Assembly: GCA_029573925.1 (NCBI GenBank)
Contig: JAKQBV010000469.1
Coordinates: 1 to 8,609 of the forward strand
Source of the DNA: a bacterium
GTDB lineage: Bacteria; UBP15; UBA6099
Reading direction: 5' to 3'
Length of the DNA stretch: 8,609 bases
The notes under the pieces are model-generated. The model was not told the DNA's origin. It worked only from the letters and a program-made list of their open reading frames with translations, and searched no databases. A program made the translations under genes and the position numbers. Each line of letters starts with the position of its first letter. Position 1 is the stretch's first letter. Of this stretch, positions 1 through 7,005 are shown one piece after another.

Positions 1-2677
1 CGGACAATCCGCCCGGCTCCGACAAATCAAACTGTTCCAGAACAGGCTCCGGCGCGGGAACTGGCGCGGGAGCGGACTTCTTCTTCGCCGCCGGTTTCTG
101 CTCCGCCGCCCCTCCGACGCTTTCTATAGTCACGGTCTTCACCGCGAAAGAGCCTACGCTTGGATTTGACGCCGAAAGAGTGGCCGACCCTGCCCCGGCG
201 GCCACATACACCGCCCTCACTTCCCCGTTCGCGTCGCTCATCTGCTCTCCCTGATTTATCGTTCCCGGCGTTCCGGTGTAATCGTCCAGCGTCACCGACA
301 CGAACTCGCCGGGAGCCGGATTTCCGTGCCTGTCGGATATCGTAGCGGTCACCATCGTTTTTTCTCCGGCAGCCAAACTCGTCTTTGCCGTCTTCAACAC
401 AATGGAGGCGGGAACCCCCGGAGCAATATTCACTATCGCCTGCCTGCTCACTTCGCCTGCGGACACCGTCACGCCGAACGAGCCGCACACGCCGGGAACC
501 TGTATGCTGGCCACCGCTTCCCCGGCTAAGTCCGGCTGCATCTCCGCCGTCTTCTCTCCCTGCATTCCGCTCATGGACATGAAGAACGCGCCCAAATCCT
601 CGCCGCTCGTTTCCTGTATAGAGAACAGCAAAGCGACCCCGAGAGAAAGCGGTTTGCCTTTCAGGTCCGTCGCCTTCGCCCTGAATGGCAACAGTTCCCC
701 GGCGCGACACGTGATTTCTTCCGATTCGATATGTATCTGCAAGTCGGGAACTTCGGATATGACCGGCCTTGCCGTAAAATCCGGTTCCGGGATTTGCTCC
801 ATCGCAGGCTCCTCGTATGAGATTTCAGGCTGAGGTTCAAGGGATGTTTCGTCGTATCCGTAGTCGTCTGTTTCCGGGGCGGGTTCCGAAACAAAATCAT
901 CTGTCGGAACGGCGGGTTCCGAATCGAAGGAAGGCTCCGATTGAACCGGAGCCGGGCCGTCGGCGTCGAAATCGAGTCCTTCTAGCGCCGCCGCTCCTCC
1001 GGGAATTCCTCCCGGCTTCAACTCTTCCTCAGGAGCGAAAACATCCTGCCGCCCCGCGTCCGCGTCGAGCGATACTTCAGGAAGCCCCGACAGACCGTCC
1101 GAACCTATATCGAGGTCGGAAAAAGTTTCAGGAGTTGGAGCTTTGCCTGCCGGCGCGGCGATATCCCCTCCCGCCACCGGGATAAGCTCTTCGTCTCCGA
1201 AATCGAAATTATCGACGTTCCCGGAGGAGGGAGCCGCGCCCGAATCGAACGTCTCTTCAGCCGCGCCTAGTTGCGTCGCGCCGCCTTCCGTCTCAGCTCG
1301 CGCTTCCGTCTTTAGTTCAGGCGCAAGCGCGTCCGTTATCGCCTCAAACACCGCCTCCGCGCCTTCTTCCGCCGGGGCTGTCACTTTCGCGGTGACGCTT
1401 CCGTCCTCTCCGGTGATTTCTTCCGACGCGTTATCGAGCAGCCAGTCCCCCCCCGACGATTCCTTTAGCGCTATCGCCGCGGGCAACCCCTCGATTGGAT
1501 TATCGAACTCGTCCATCAGGCGCAATTTTAACGTGTACGTCGCGCCCGGAACCGCTTTCTTCCTCGCTGGGATAAACATCATCGAGCTTGCTTTTCCGGG
1601 AACCACATTGAATTTCTTTTCCGCCTTGAAACCGGCCTGTTTCTGGAACGCTTCAAGAACGCATTTCGTGTTGCCCCGCGTAGGCATCTCGAATTCACAG
1701 GTCGCCTTGCCTTCGGCGTCCGTCTTTAACGTGGCGTTGTTGACAACTTCCCATTCATGCCTTTTCTTAGCTCGGAGCGCTATTTCCAAAGTCAAATCCT
1801 GTATGCGGTTTCCGAACGCGTCGAGCGCGAGGAAAGAGAACGAAACCCTTTGCGCGGTCGAGAAGACGTTTTCCGCGGGGCCGATGTCCAGCTTTGCCAG
1901 TTCGGCGGAATGCGTATTGTCAACAAACATCGCGGGCGACAACCCTTCCGCCCTGACTTCCAGAGTGTTCGCACCGACAATCTTGGCGCGTTTCATATAT
2001 ACTGTCGCCCGTCCGTCGCCGTCGGTTTTTACAGTCAGTTCTTTCGGCCCTGAAGAAGCAGCCATCGCCGCGGCGGCGGCTCCAAGGAACGCGTCAGCCT
2101 GCTCCGGCCCGTTCTTCAATTTGAATATGACCGGGCAATCGGCGGCGGGGATGTCTTTGGCTCCGAGGACTTCGACCGCTACCCAGTCGAAACCGCCTGC
2201 TGGAGTGGAGACGCTCGTCTCTCCGGGCTTGAAGAGCATCTTCAACGGCTTTATCCCGGCCTGCCCTCTCTGTTTCTCTTTTTTTATCGCAGGAGCGGTT
2301 TCCTGCTCGGCGGCGGACATCTCGCGGGTGGAAAGCCCCGCCAGAGCCGCTCCCGGCTTGGTCGCCAGCCCCTGCTGCTTTTTGAACTGGGCCACCGCCT
2401 TGCCCAGCGGCCCGGACAGCAATGTGTCCAGCCCGGTGTCTATGTGCTGAGTCGCATACATCGGGTTCAGTTCAATGGCCCGCATATAACTCTCGTATGC
2501 TTTTTCGTCCTGTTTCTTCGCCTCGAGCGCCTCGGCCAGATGCAAGTGCGCGGCGGCATAGTCGGGCTGCATCGCTATGGCTTTCTCGAACTGCGATATC
2601 GCCTCGTTGTATTTTTTCTCCTCTGCAAGCTTGTTGCCGAGGGTGTGGAGTTTCACCGCTTGCGGGTTCGGAGCCAT
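1..2677 (-). CDS. TPR protein with five Ig-like (Big/invasin-type) modules and an acidic linker; 3' end beyond the window
   Basis: The frame is open from the ATG at 2677 to the left edge, giving 892 residues with no stop, so the C-terminus is missing. Residues 7-40 and 41-74 are two canonical 34-residue TPRs. Five roughly 100-residue beta-rich modules follow at about 141-255, 256-358, 359-458, 643-752 and 753-852. Each has a late D-x-x-G-x-A/V turn (near 218, 319, 422, 715 and 814), and four have an early G-N-P-like turn (near 288, 391, 673 and 785). This is the pattern of Big_1/invasin Ig-like domains. Residues 461-640 form a Pro/Asp/Glu-rich, probably disordered linker. A Lys-Ala-Pro stretch (861-880) precedes a further acidic motif at the edge. 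No signal peptide, lipobox or membrane segment is visible, so it looks cytoplasmic, which is odd for this fold. One base separates it from rpoN, implying coupled translation. I do not recognise the protein and assign no function; a scaffold or adaptor role is inference. The frame and the domain pattern are clear. Confidence 0.9.
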   Translation of the reverse strand, partial: MAPNPQAVKLHTLGNKLAEEKKYNEAISQFEKAIAMQPDYAAAHLHLAEALEAKKQDEKAYESYMRAIELNPMYATQHIDTGLDTLLSGPLGKAVAQFKKQQGLATKPGAALAGLSTREMSAAEQETAPAIKKEKQRGQAGIKPLKMLFKPGETSVSTPAGGFDWVAVEVLGAKDIPAADCPVIFKLKNGPEQADAFLGAAAAAMAASSGPKELTVKTDGDGRATVYMKRAKIVGANTLEVRAEGLSPAMFVDNTHSAELAKLDIGPAENVFSTAQRVSFSFLALDAFGNRIQDLTLEIALRAKKRHEWEVVNNATLKTDAEGKATCEFEMPTRGNTKCVLEAFQKQAGFKAEKKFNVVPGKASSMMFIPARKKAVPGATYTLKLRLMDEFDNPIEGLPAAIALKESSGGDWLLDNASEEITGEDGSVTAKVTAPAEEGAEAVFEAITDALAPELKTEARAETEGGATQLGAAEETFDSGAAPSSGNVDNFDFGDEELIPVAGGDIAAPAGKAPTPETFSDLDIGSDGLSGLPEVSLDADAGRQDVFAPEEELKPGGIPGGAAALEGLDFDADGPAPVQSEPSFDSEPAVPTDDFVSEPAPETDDYGYDETSLEPQPEISYEEPAMEQIPEPDFTARPVISEVPDLQIHIESEEITCRAGELLPFRAKATDLKGKPLSLGVALLFSIQETSGEDLGAFFMSMSGMQGEKTAEMQPDLAGEAVASIQVPGVCGSFGVTVSAGEVSRQAIVNIAPGVPASIVLKTAKTSLAAGEKTMVTATISDRHGNPAPGEFVSVTLDDYTGTPGTINQGEQMSDANGEVRAVYVAAGAGSATLSASNPSVGSFAVKTVTIESVGGAAEQKPAAKKKSAPAPVPAPEPVLEQFDLSEPGGLS

Positions 2678-2678
2678 G

Positions 2679-4133
2679 TTATCTCGCCCTTCTGCGTTCG
2701 TAGGTTGACGGAATTCCCATCTCATTTCTGTAATTCGCCACCGTGCGGCGCGCGATGTCTATCCCCTGCTTCGCCAGACGGTCTCTCAGTTCGCCGTCAG
2801 ATATCGGATCGTCCGGGTCTTCCTTGGCAATTATGTTCCTGATGTATTCCTTCGGTCTCACGGAAGAATCAAAGAAGAAATCGAAACTCAGGATTTTTCC
2901 GTCGCGCTCTCCGCGAAGCGCCGGGATGATAACGTATTTGCCCGACATCGCGCGCGACACCGTGGACTCGTGCAATCCTATCTTGTCCGCCAGCCTGCCC
3001 TGCGTCAGTTCGCTATTGAAGTGCGGCAGTCCGATGGTCAGGAATTCCTTCTGCTCTTCGCACAGCGCGGCGGCGATTTTCTCCATCGTTTCTCGCCTCT
3101 GGTTGATGCTGTCGATGAAAAACTTGGCCCGCCTAAAATAGTTCTTTATGTGAGCCATCTCCGACCTTCCGGCGCGACCTTCCTCCGTCTGCCCGCTCTC
3201 GTACATGTCTAAATAAGTCTTGTTCACCCTCAAATTGAAATCGGACATCTCGAGAATCTCGTAGCTCAGAGCGCTCCCGTCGTATTTTATGGCGATGGCG
3301 GGCTTCGCAAGCTCCACCATTTCCGCCGCGCGACCACTGTACGCCCTCGCCGGATACGGCGTCAGGTTCCTTCTGATGTAGTCGAGCGCGGCAAGCACTT
3401 CAGACTTTTCTATCCCAAGCGCCTTGGCGATGACGTCGTGCCTGCCCTTCCCCAAATCCTCAAAATGATCCAGTATTATTCTCTCCGCCGTCTCATTTCC
3501 CAAGCCCTCTTCGGACAGAACCTTGATCTGTATCAGGAGAGCTTCTCTCGCGTTCGCCGCCCCAACCCCAGCCGGTTCGAGCGTCTTGATTATCTCCACA
3601 ATTCCCTCAACATCCTCCGCGCCGGCTCCGAACTTCTCTTCCAGTTCGGCTAAATCAAAAGCGAGAAACCCGTCGTCATCCACCGAGTAAATCAGATACT
3701 CCGCCAACTCGCGAAGCTCCGGTCTGTACGGTGTAGCCAGAAAATTCGTCATCAGAAAGTCGTGGAATCCCCCTGCCCTCTGCGCGTACTGCTCCAGCGG
3801 AACATCGTCCCCGTCTTCGCCGGACGACTGAGATTCATAATACTCCTCGTCGCTGTCGTAGTTCATCCTCTGTTGCTCTATGAACTGTTCGAGCCTTTCG
3901 TTCTCCAAGTCCTGTTTGTTGCCGCAATGCTCGCACCTGCTCCCGCTCATCGGGCGATGGCAGTGCGGACACGTCGTTATCTCGACAATCTCAAGCGCCG
4001 GGTTCTCCGCCAGCTCCGTCGTTATCTCCTGCGCAAGCTCCATCGTCGTCATCTGCAACAGTCTTTGAGACAGGATGAACTGGGGGCTGACCGTCAGCGT
4101 CTGCCGGAGATCTGTCGATTGCCTTAACTCCAA
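2679..4133 (-). CDS. rpoN: RNA polymerase sigma-54 factor with an inserted zinc-ribbon-like motif
   Basis: A full-length sigma-54 of 484 residues. Region I (about 3-50) has the L-x-Q-x-L-x-x-S-P-Q and E-N-P-A-L-E signatures that contact activator ATPases and core polymerase. C55, C58, C67 and C70 then form a C-x2-C-x8-C-x2-C knuckle, followed by a very acidic region II (about 92-115). The core-binding domain includes EYLIYSVDDDGFL (145-157) and LEPAGVGAANAREALL (185-200). The helix-turn-helix lies around 379-400 with HESTVSRAMSGKY. The RpoN box ARRTVANYR (461-469) recognises the -24 element. The start is TTG at 4133: an in-frame TAA lies two codons upstream, GAAAGG sits 10 bases before it, and the next ATG (residue 28) would remove half of region I. 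It follows the trk operon after a 273-base gap and appears to have its own promoter. The usual rpoN neighbours hpf and ptsN are not downstream in this window. Identity is certain; the role of the cysteine insert is unknown. Confidence 0.98.
   Translation of the reverse strand: MELRQSTDLRQTLTVSPQFILSQRLLQMTTMELAQEITTELAENPALEIVEITTCPHCHRPMSGSRCEHCGNKQDLENERLEQFIEQQRMNYDSDEEYYESQSSGEDGDDVPLEQYAQRAGGFHDFLMTNFLATPYRPELRELAEYLIYSVDDDGFLAFDLAELEEKFGAGAEDVEGIVEIIKTLEPAGVGAANAREALLIQIKVLSEEGLGNETAERIILDHFEDLGKGRHDVIAKALGIEKSEVLAALDYIRRNLTPYPARAYSGRAAEMVELAKPAIAIKYDGSALSYEILEMSDFNLRVNKTYLDMYESGQTEEGRAGRSEMAHIKNYFRRAKFFIDSINQRRETMEKIAAALCEEQKEFLTIGLPHFNSELTQGRLADKIGLHESTVSRAMSGKYVIIPALRGERDGKILSFDFFFDSSVRPKEYIRNIIAKEDPDDPISDGELRDRLAKQGIDIARRTVANYRNEMGIPSTYERRRAR
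2687..2691 (-). promoter_or_regulatory. Ribosome binding site of the TPR/Ig-like gene, inside the rpoN 3' end
   Basis: On the minus strand AAGGG lies 9 bases before the ATG at 2677. It sits within the last codons of rpoN, whose TAA is separated from the ATG by one C. It supports the chosen start and translational coupling. Confidence 0.6.
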
Positions 4134-4143
4134 CGTTTACCGG

Positions 4144-4149
4144 CCTTTC
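4144..4149 (-). promoter_or_regulatory. Ribosome binding site deciding the TTG start of rpoN
   Basis: GAAAGG on the minus strand, with 10 bases to the TTG at 4133. Because the start is not ATG, this site and the in-frame stop just upstream are the main support for the full region I being translated. Confidence 0.6.
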
Positions 4150-4195
4150 ACACACATATATACTAAATACACGTTTCAGTGTTAATTCAAACAAT

Positions 4196-4225
4196 ATTCT
4201 ATCAAATAATGAATTGTTATATCAA
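4196..4225 (-). promoter_or_regulatory. Sigma-70-type promoter candidate for rpoN
   Basis: Minus-strand TTGATA (4225-4220), an 18-base spacer, then TAGAAT (4201-4196): one mismatch to consensus in each hexamer and acceptable spacing. It lies in AT-rich DNA and would give a 5' leader of roughly 55 bases. A second TTGATA occurs 20 bases downstream (4205-4200), overlapping the -10. Read by eye only. Confidence 0.5.
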
Positions 4226-4237
4226 GAATAATGCCAA
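4221..4237 (-). promoter_or_regulatory. Imperfect sigma-54 (-24/-12) promoter candidate upstream of rpoN
   Basis: Minus-strand TTGGCATTATTCTTGAT has the -24 GG (4235-4234) and, after exactly 10 bases, GA (4223-4222) where the -12 element should read GC. The TTGGCA and TTG parts match the consensus, but the replaced C is normally highly conserved. It overlaps the -35 of the sigma-70-like candidate. Autoregulation of rpoN is plausible but unproven, and no enhancer site was found. Confidence 0.25.
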
Positions 4238-4299
4238 AATGTGCGCGACAGACGGAAAATTGCATAAGAAATAAAAAAAAACCACCACATCCGAACCAG

Positions 4300-4330
4300 C
4301 TTCAAAACACAAAAACGCCTTTTTTTGAAG
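4300..4330 (-). other. AT-rich inverted repeat in the trkH-rpoN intergenic region
   Basis: CTTCAAAA at 4300-4307 and TTTTGAAG at 4323-4330 form a perfect 8-bp stem around a 15-base loop. On the minus strand a run of nine T (4281-4273) follows about 18 bases further on. It could be a secondary transcription stop or a processing site. The stem is AT-rich and not adjacent to the T-run, so it is not a classical terminator. No other gene or RNA was recognised in 4134-4406. Confidence 0.25.
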
Positions 4331-4377
4331 AAATTATTCGAACTTCTATGCATTGCCAGCCCGGATTAATCACAAAT

Positions 4378-4399
4378 GCCGCTTATTTGCATAAACGGC
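4378..4399 (-). terminator. Hairpin at the end of the trk operon
   Basis: Minus-strand GCCGTTTAT and ATAAGCGGC pair over 9 bp around a GCAA (GNRA-type) tetraloop, starting 7 bases after the trkH TAA. One pair is G-U in the minus-strand RNA and would be a C-A mismatch in plus-strand RNA, so the structure favours a minus-strand transcript. The following bases, ATTTGTGATT, form only a weak U-tract, so termination may be partial or the hairpin may act as a 3' stabiliser. Confidence 0.5.
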
Positions 4400-4406
4400 G
4401 CCGGTC

Positions 4407-5876
4407 TTAATGTCTTGCTCTCGGTCGCAACCGCGAAAAATCCTTGATTATTTTCCACACGCTGACAAATACGATGAAGAACTCAAGTCGGCCAAGGAAC
4501 ATTCCTGATGTCAGCGCCCATAAAACAAACGGCGGCGCGGAAGCTGAAGTGACGCCTACTGAAATGCCGACAGTTCCGAGGGAAGAAGCGGATTCGAACA
4601 TTGATTCAGGCAGGCTGAAACCATGAGCGGCGAGGATGCCGACGCTCAATACGTAGCAGGTCAGGTAAAGAAAAAGGAAAACCGATATCTGTCGTATTCT
4701 ATCGTCTTTGATGTAATCCTTGTTCTCGCCTTGCCAGACGTAATTCTCAACGACCGTCGTTCTCGGCAGAAAGTAGCGTTTCAATTCCCAGCAGAGCGAT
4801 TTGTATAAGAGGTAGATTCTGTATTGTTTTATGCCGCCGGCCGTGGAGCATGTTCCGCCGCCGATAAGCATCAGGACGATTAGCGCGAACCATCCGAAAG
4901 GCGTCCAATCGTTATATGTGACGGTGGAAAATCCCGTGGTCGTCAGCGCAGACGTTGTTTCGAATATCGCTACTCGCGCGCTTTTCTCAAGCGTAGGGTA
5001 TAACTCGCGGCACGCAAAAAAGAACACGAGAAACGCGCTTGCCGGCAGAACAACGGCCATTATCCTAACTTCTCCGTTCCGGCCGACAGCCCTGAACTTT
5101 CCGTTAAGCATCAAGTACGCGGTCAAAAAATTCAAATTGCCGAGTATCATTAATGTTATTGAGACAATTTCGATCAAAACAGAATCCCAGTGGCCGATGC
5201 TGTCGGGGACAGTGGAAAAGCCGCCGGTGGACACCGCCGCGAAAGAGTGATTTATCGCGTCAAACGCGCTCATTCCTGAGAAGATGTAAGCCAGAGTCCC
5301 GACTGTCGCATACCCAAGATAGATCGTCATGACAAGCTTAGCGGATTTTCTCACGTGCGGGACCAGTTGATCGGTTCGGCCCTCCGCAAAAGCAAGTCCC
5401 GGACCAGTAGGCCCGGCGATAGAAGAAATCATGATTATGGCGAGGCCCGCGCCGCCCGCAAGCTGGATCACGCTTCTCCAGATGAGAACTGTCTTCGGAG
5501 CTTTTGTGACGTCCACAACGCTCAGACCGGTCGTCGTCCATCCGCTGACCGATTCGAAGACAGCCTGTGTAAAATTCAAGTCGAGTATGGTTATGAACGG
5601 GATCGACGAGAAAAGAATTATGATAATCCAACTCAAAAGGACGATGATGCCGCCTTCAAGCGCGTTCACCGTTCTCGCGCGCCGGGAACGAAGCGCTTTC
5701 CACAGCAATACTCCCAGAAGAGAAAGAACGAGCGCCGGGATAGCGAAGTCTATCCATAAACCTCGTTCTCCGGGATGGAAAAATCCTGTCAGGAGAGGCG
5801 TCAACATTAACGGTCCGCCGAGCGCTATGACGCTTCCTGTGTATGAAAATATTGTCGCGTACTGGTTTTTTCGCAT
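4407..5876 (-). CDS. trkH: Trk/Ktr-type K+ transporter, membrane translocating subunit
   Basis: The 489-residue protein is the K+-conducting pore subunit of the Trk/Ktr/HKT superfamily in the inner membrane. Four pore loops with their filter glycines are visible: SGWTTTG (111-117), VSTGGFS (215-221), LTTTGFS (311-317) and LGTVGIS (433-439). The intramembrane gating-loop signature GGGTCSTAGGIK (339-350) and the C-terminal GRLE (462-465) are also present. Hydrophobic helices occur throughout, beginning at about 10-30, 45-60 and 75-97. Length and the first long helix pair fit TrkH better than shorter KtrB proteins, but the two are hard to separate by eye. The ATG at 5876 follows the RCK gene stop after 12 bases, so it is probably co-transcribed with its cytosolic gating subunits. 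It is the last gene of the operon, with a hairpin after its stop. Nothing looks truncated. Confidence 0.96.
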   Translation of the reverse strand: MRKNQYATIFSYTGSVIALGGPLMLTPLLTGFFHPGERGLWIDFAIPALVLSLLGVLLWKALRSRRARTVNALEGGIIVLLSWIIIILFSSIPFITILDLNFTQAVFESVSGWTTTGLSVVDVTKAPKTVLIWRSVIQLAGGAGLAIIMISSIAGPTGPGLAFAEGRTDQLVPHVRKSAKLVMTIYLGYATVGTLAYIFSGMSAFDAINHSFAAVSTGGFSTVPDSIGHWDSVLIEIVSITLMILGNLNFLTAYLMLNGKFRAVGRNGEVRIMAVVLPASAFLVFFFACRELYPTLEKSARVAIFETTSALTTTGFSTVTYNDWTPFGWFALIVLMLIGGGTCSTAGGIKQYRIYLLYKSLCWELKRYFLPRTTVVENYVWQGENKDYIKDDRIRQISVFLFLYLTCYVLSVGILAAHGFSLPESMFESASSLGTVGISVGVTSASAPPFVLWALTSGMFLGRLEFFIVFVSVWKIIKDFSRLRPRARH

Positions 5877-5888
5877 GGTTAGAGCCTG

Positions 5889-6551
5889 TCACTTCTCTCC
5901 TGTGAGCAGTCTTATAACCTTGCCCATATTATCCGGCATGGTTATAACCACAAGGCGGTCTCCAGATTCGAGCTTCGTTCCGCCGCGAGGTATGATCGAT
6001 CTGCCGTTTCTCGTCACTAATGCGATAAGAGAGTTTTCGGGCATCGAGATATCCGCCAGCGCCTTGCCTATCGCCGGCGAAGTTCCGTTTAGGATCACTT
6101 CGGTCAGGTTCACTTTGCCTTCTTCCAAGGGAACGAGGTTTATTACATCATCAAATCCCGTCCTCTGCTCGATCAGGCTTGAGATGACGCGGGTCGTCGA
6201 AAACGCGGCTGTCACACCCAGCTTCTTGAACACTTCCTCATTGTCCGGATCGTTCACCATAGCGAGAGTCCGGGCGATGTTGAAGCGGCGCGTAGCAAGT
6301 TGGCATATAGCAAGGTTGTCCTGATCCTTTCCAGTCACGGCCAAGACCGCGTCGAAGCGCTCCGCTCCGCATTCTTCCAACACCTTCAAATCCGTGCCGT
6401 CGCCATGCGCCACGGTCGCTTTGAGATGCCTCGCCAGCCATGAGCATTCCTCAGCGTCGCGGTTTATAATCGTCAGGTTGTGGCCTTTTGAGATGAATGT
6501 CCGGCAGAGAAAATAAACTATTTTTCCGCCGCCGACTATAAGAATTTTCAT
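5889..6551 (-). CDS. trkA: TrkA-type RCK_N plus RCK_C regulatory subunit of K+ transport
   Basis: A 220-residue cytosolic gating subunit. A Rossmann-type RCK_N (TrkA_N) domain covers about 1-135 and an RCK_C (TrkA_C) domain about 140-218, the latter with the family pattern around GTSPAIGKALADISMP and RGGTKLESGDRLVVI. The nucleotide loop reads GGGKIV (7-12), so the third glycine of G-x-G-x-x-G is valine. The usual acidic residue ending beta-2 is Asn (IINRD, 28-32). ATG at 6551 is preferred over an in-frame TTG at 6566 because GGAG lies 5 bases before it and the beta-1 strand then begins at residue 2. It is about half the length of E. coli-type TrkA (two RCK pairs in one chain). Together with the preceding RCK_N gene it suggests a two-subunit hetero-octameric ring, as recalled for Thermotoga TM1088A/TM1088B, where the B subunit also has an altered loop. 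Ligand preference cannot be stated. Confidence 0.93.
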   Translation of the reverse strand: MKILIVGGGKIVYFLCRTFISKGHNLTIINRDAEECSWLARHLKATVAHGDGTDLKVLEECGAERFDAVLAVTGKDQDNLAICQLATRRFNIARTLAMVNDPDNEEVFKKLGVTAAFSTTRVISSLIEQRTGFDDVINLVPLEEGKVNLTEVILNGTSPAIGKALADISMPENSLIALVTRNGRSIIPRGGTKLESGDRLVVITMPDNMGKVIRLLTGEK

Positions 6552-6554
6552 ATT

Positions 6555-6560
6555 CTCTCC
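6555..6560 (-). promoter_or_regulatory. Ribosome binding site deciding the ATG start of the RCK_N/RCK_C gene
   Basis: GGAGAG on the minus strand immediately precedes AAT and the ATG at 6551. It makes the further upstream in-frame TTG at 6566 unlikely, since the site would lie inside that reading. Confidence 0.6.
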
Positions 6561-6572
6561 GCTCAATTGATG

Positions 6573-6992
6573 TCAGATGGCATTCAAGGACTTCAGAAAA
6601 GCGTTCCCCGCAAGCGAAGCCGGGCAGATGGTTTCTATGCCAAGCGACGAGTAAATCTCCTCTTTTGCGGGGTCCTCAATGCGCGCGACCACGCGCGGGA
6701 CATTGAATATTTTGGCGGCTACCTGAGCGACCATAAGGTTAATATTGTCGTCGTCGGCCGTCGCTATAACCAGATCGGCGCGGTCGATTTTTGCTTGTTT
6801 GAGCGCCGCGAACTCCGTCGCGTCGGCCTCGTGTTTGAATCCGCTGAACTCGGACGCGAGCGAGTCGAAAGCGCAATTTTCGGCGTCCACCGCCACGACG
6901 CTGTGGCCTTTTCCGCTAAGCGTGGCGGCAATATGCGAGCCTAGTCTGCCGCAACCTATAACCACCACGTACATTTTCTTTTCGCCGACCAT
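6573..6992 (-). CDS. trkA: TrkA-type RCK_N-only NAD-binding subunit
   Basis: A 139-residue Rossmann protein, the length of one RCK_N domain with no RCK_C. G-x-G-x-x-G is intact (GCGRLG, 13-18) and beta-2 ends in Asp36 (VVAVD), the usual signature of NAD(H) binding. ATADDDNINL (77-86) and the VARIEDP strand (102-108) match TrkA_N. The ATG at 6992 has AAGG 10 bases upstream; a second ATG at residue 7 would also leave the fold complete and cannot be excluded. It lies 13 bases after the response regulator and, by its own stop, 21 bases before the RCK_N/RCK_C gene, so it is part of the same operon. The conserved Rossmann loop here, next to a degenerate one in the partner, suggests that this subunit is the nucleotide sensor of the TrkA ring. 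That division of labour is inference; the family assignment is firm. Confidence 0.93.
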   Translation of the reverse strand: MVGEKKMYVVVIGCGRLGSHIAATLSGKGHSVVAVDAENCAFDSLASEFSGFKHEADATEFAALKQAKIDRADLVIATADDDNINLMVAQVAAKIFNVPRVVARIEDPAKEEIYSSLGIETICPASLAGNAFLKSLNAI

Positions 6993-7005
6993 TATGATTT
7001 CACCT

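Noticed and set aside
27..710. A 227-codon minus-strand frame rich in Arg and Gly
   Set aside because: It is out of frame with the large TPR/Ig gene over the same DNA and has low-complexity composition typical of a shadow frame in GC-rich sequence.
1143..2450. A 435-codon open frame on the plus strand, rich in Ser and Ala
   Set aside because: It is the mirror of the TPR/Ig gene, shows no recognisable domain, and the minus-strand frame gives coherent TPR and Ig-like repeats.
4222..4353. A possible 43-residue basic and aromatic small protein on the minus strand in the intergenic region
   Set aside because: No ribosome binding site precedes the ATG at 4353, the composition follows from A/T runs, and it overlaps the promoter candidates and the inverted repeat.
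4134..4406. A riboswitch (for example a K+- or cyclic di-AMP-related one) in the intergenic region
   Set aside because: The leader after the likely promoter is only about 55 bases and no conserved riboswitch core was recognised; the region lies after, not before, the transporter genes.
5431..6324. A 297-codon open frame on the plus strand
   Set aside because: It lies across trkH and the RCK gene, both unmistakable on the minus strand; the plus-strand product has no motif.
6552..6566. A TTG start five codons upstream of the RCK_N/RCK_C gene
   Set aside because: The ribosome binding site GGAGAG lies inside this stretch and serves the ATG at 6551.
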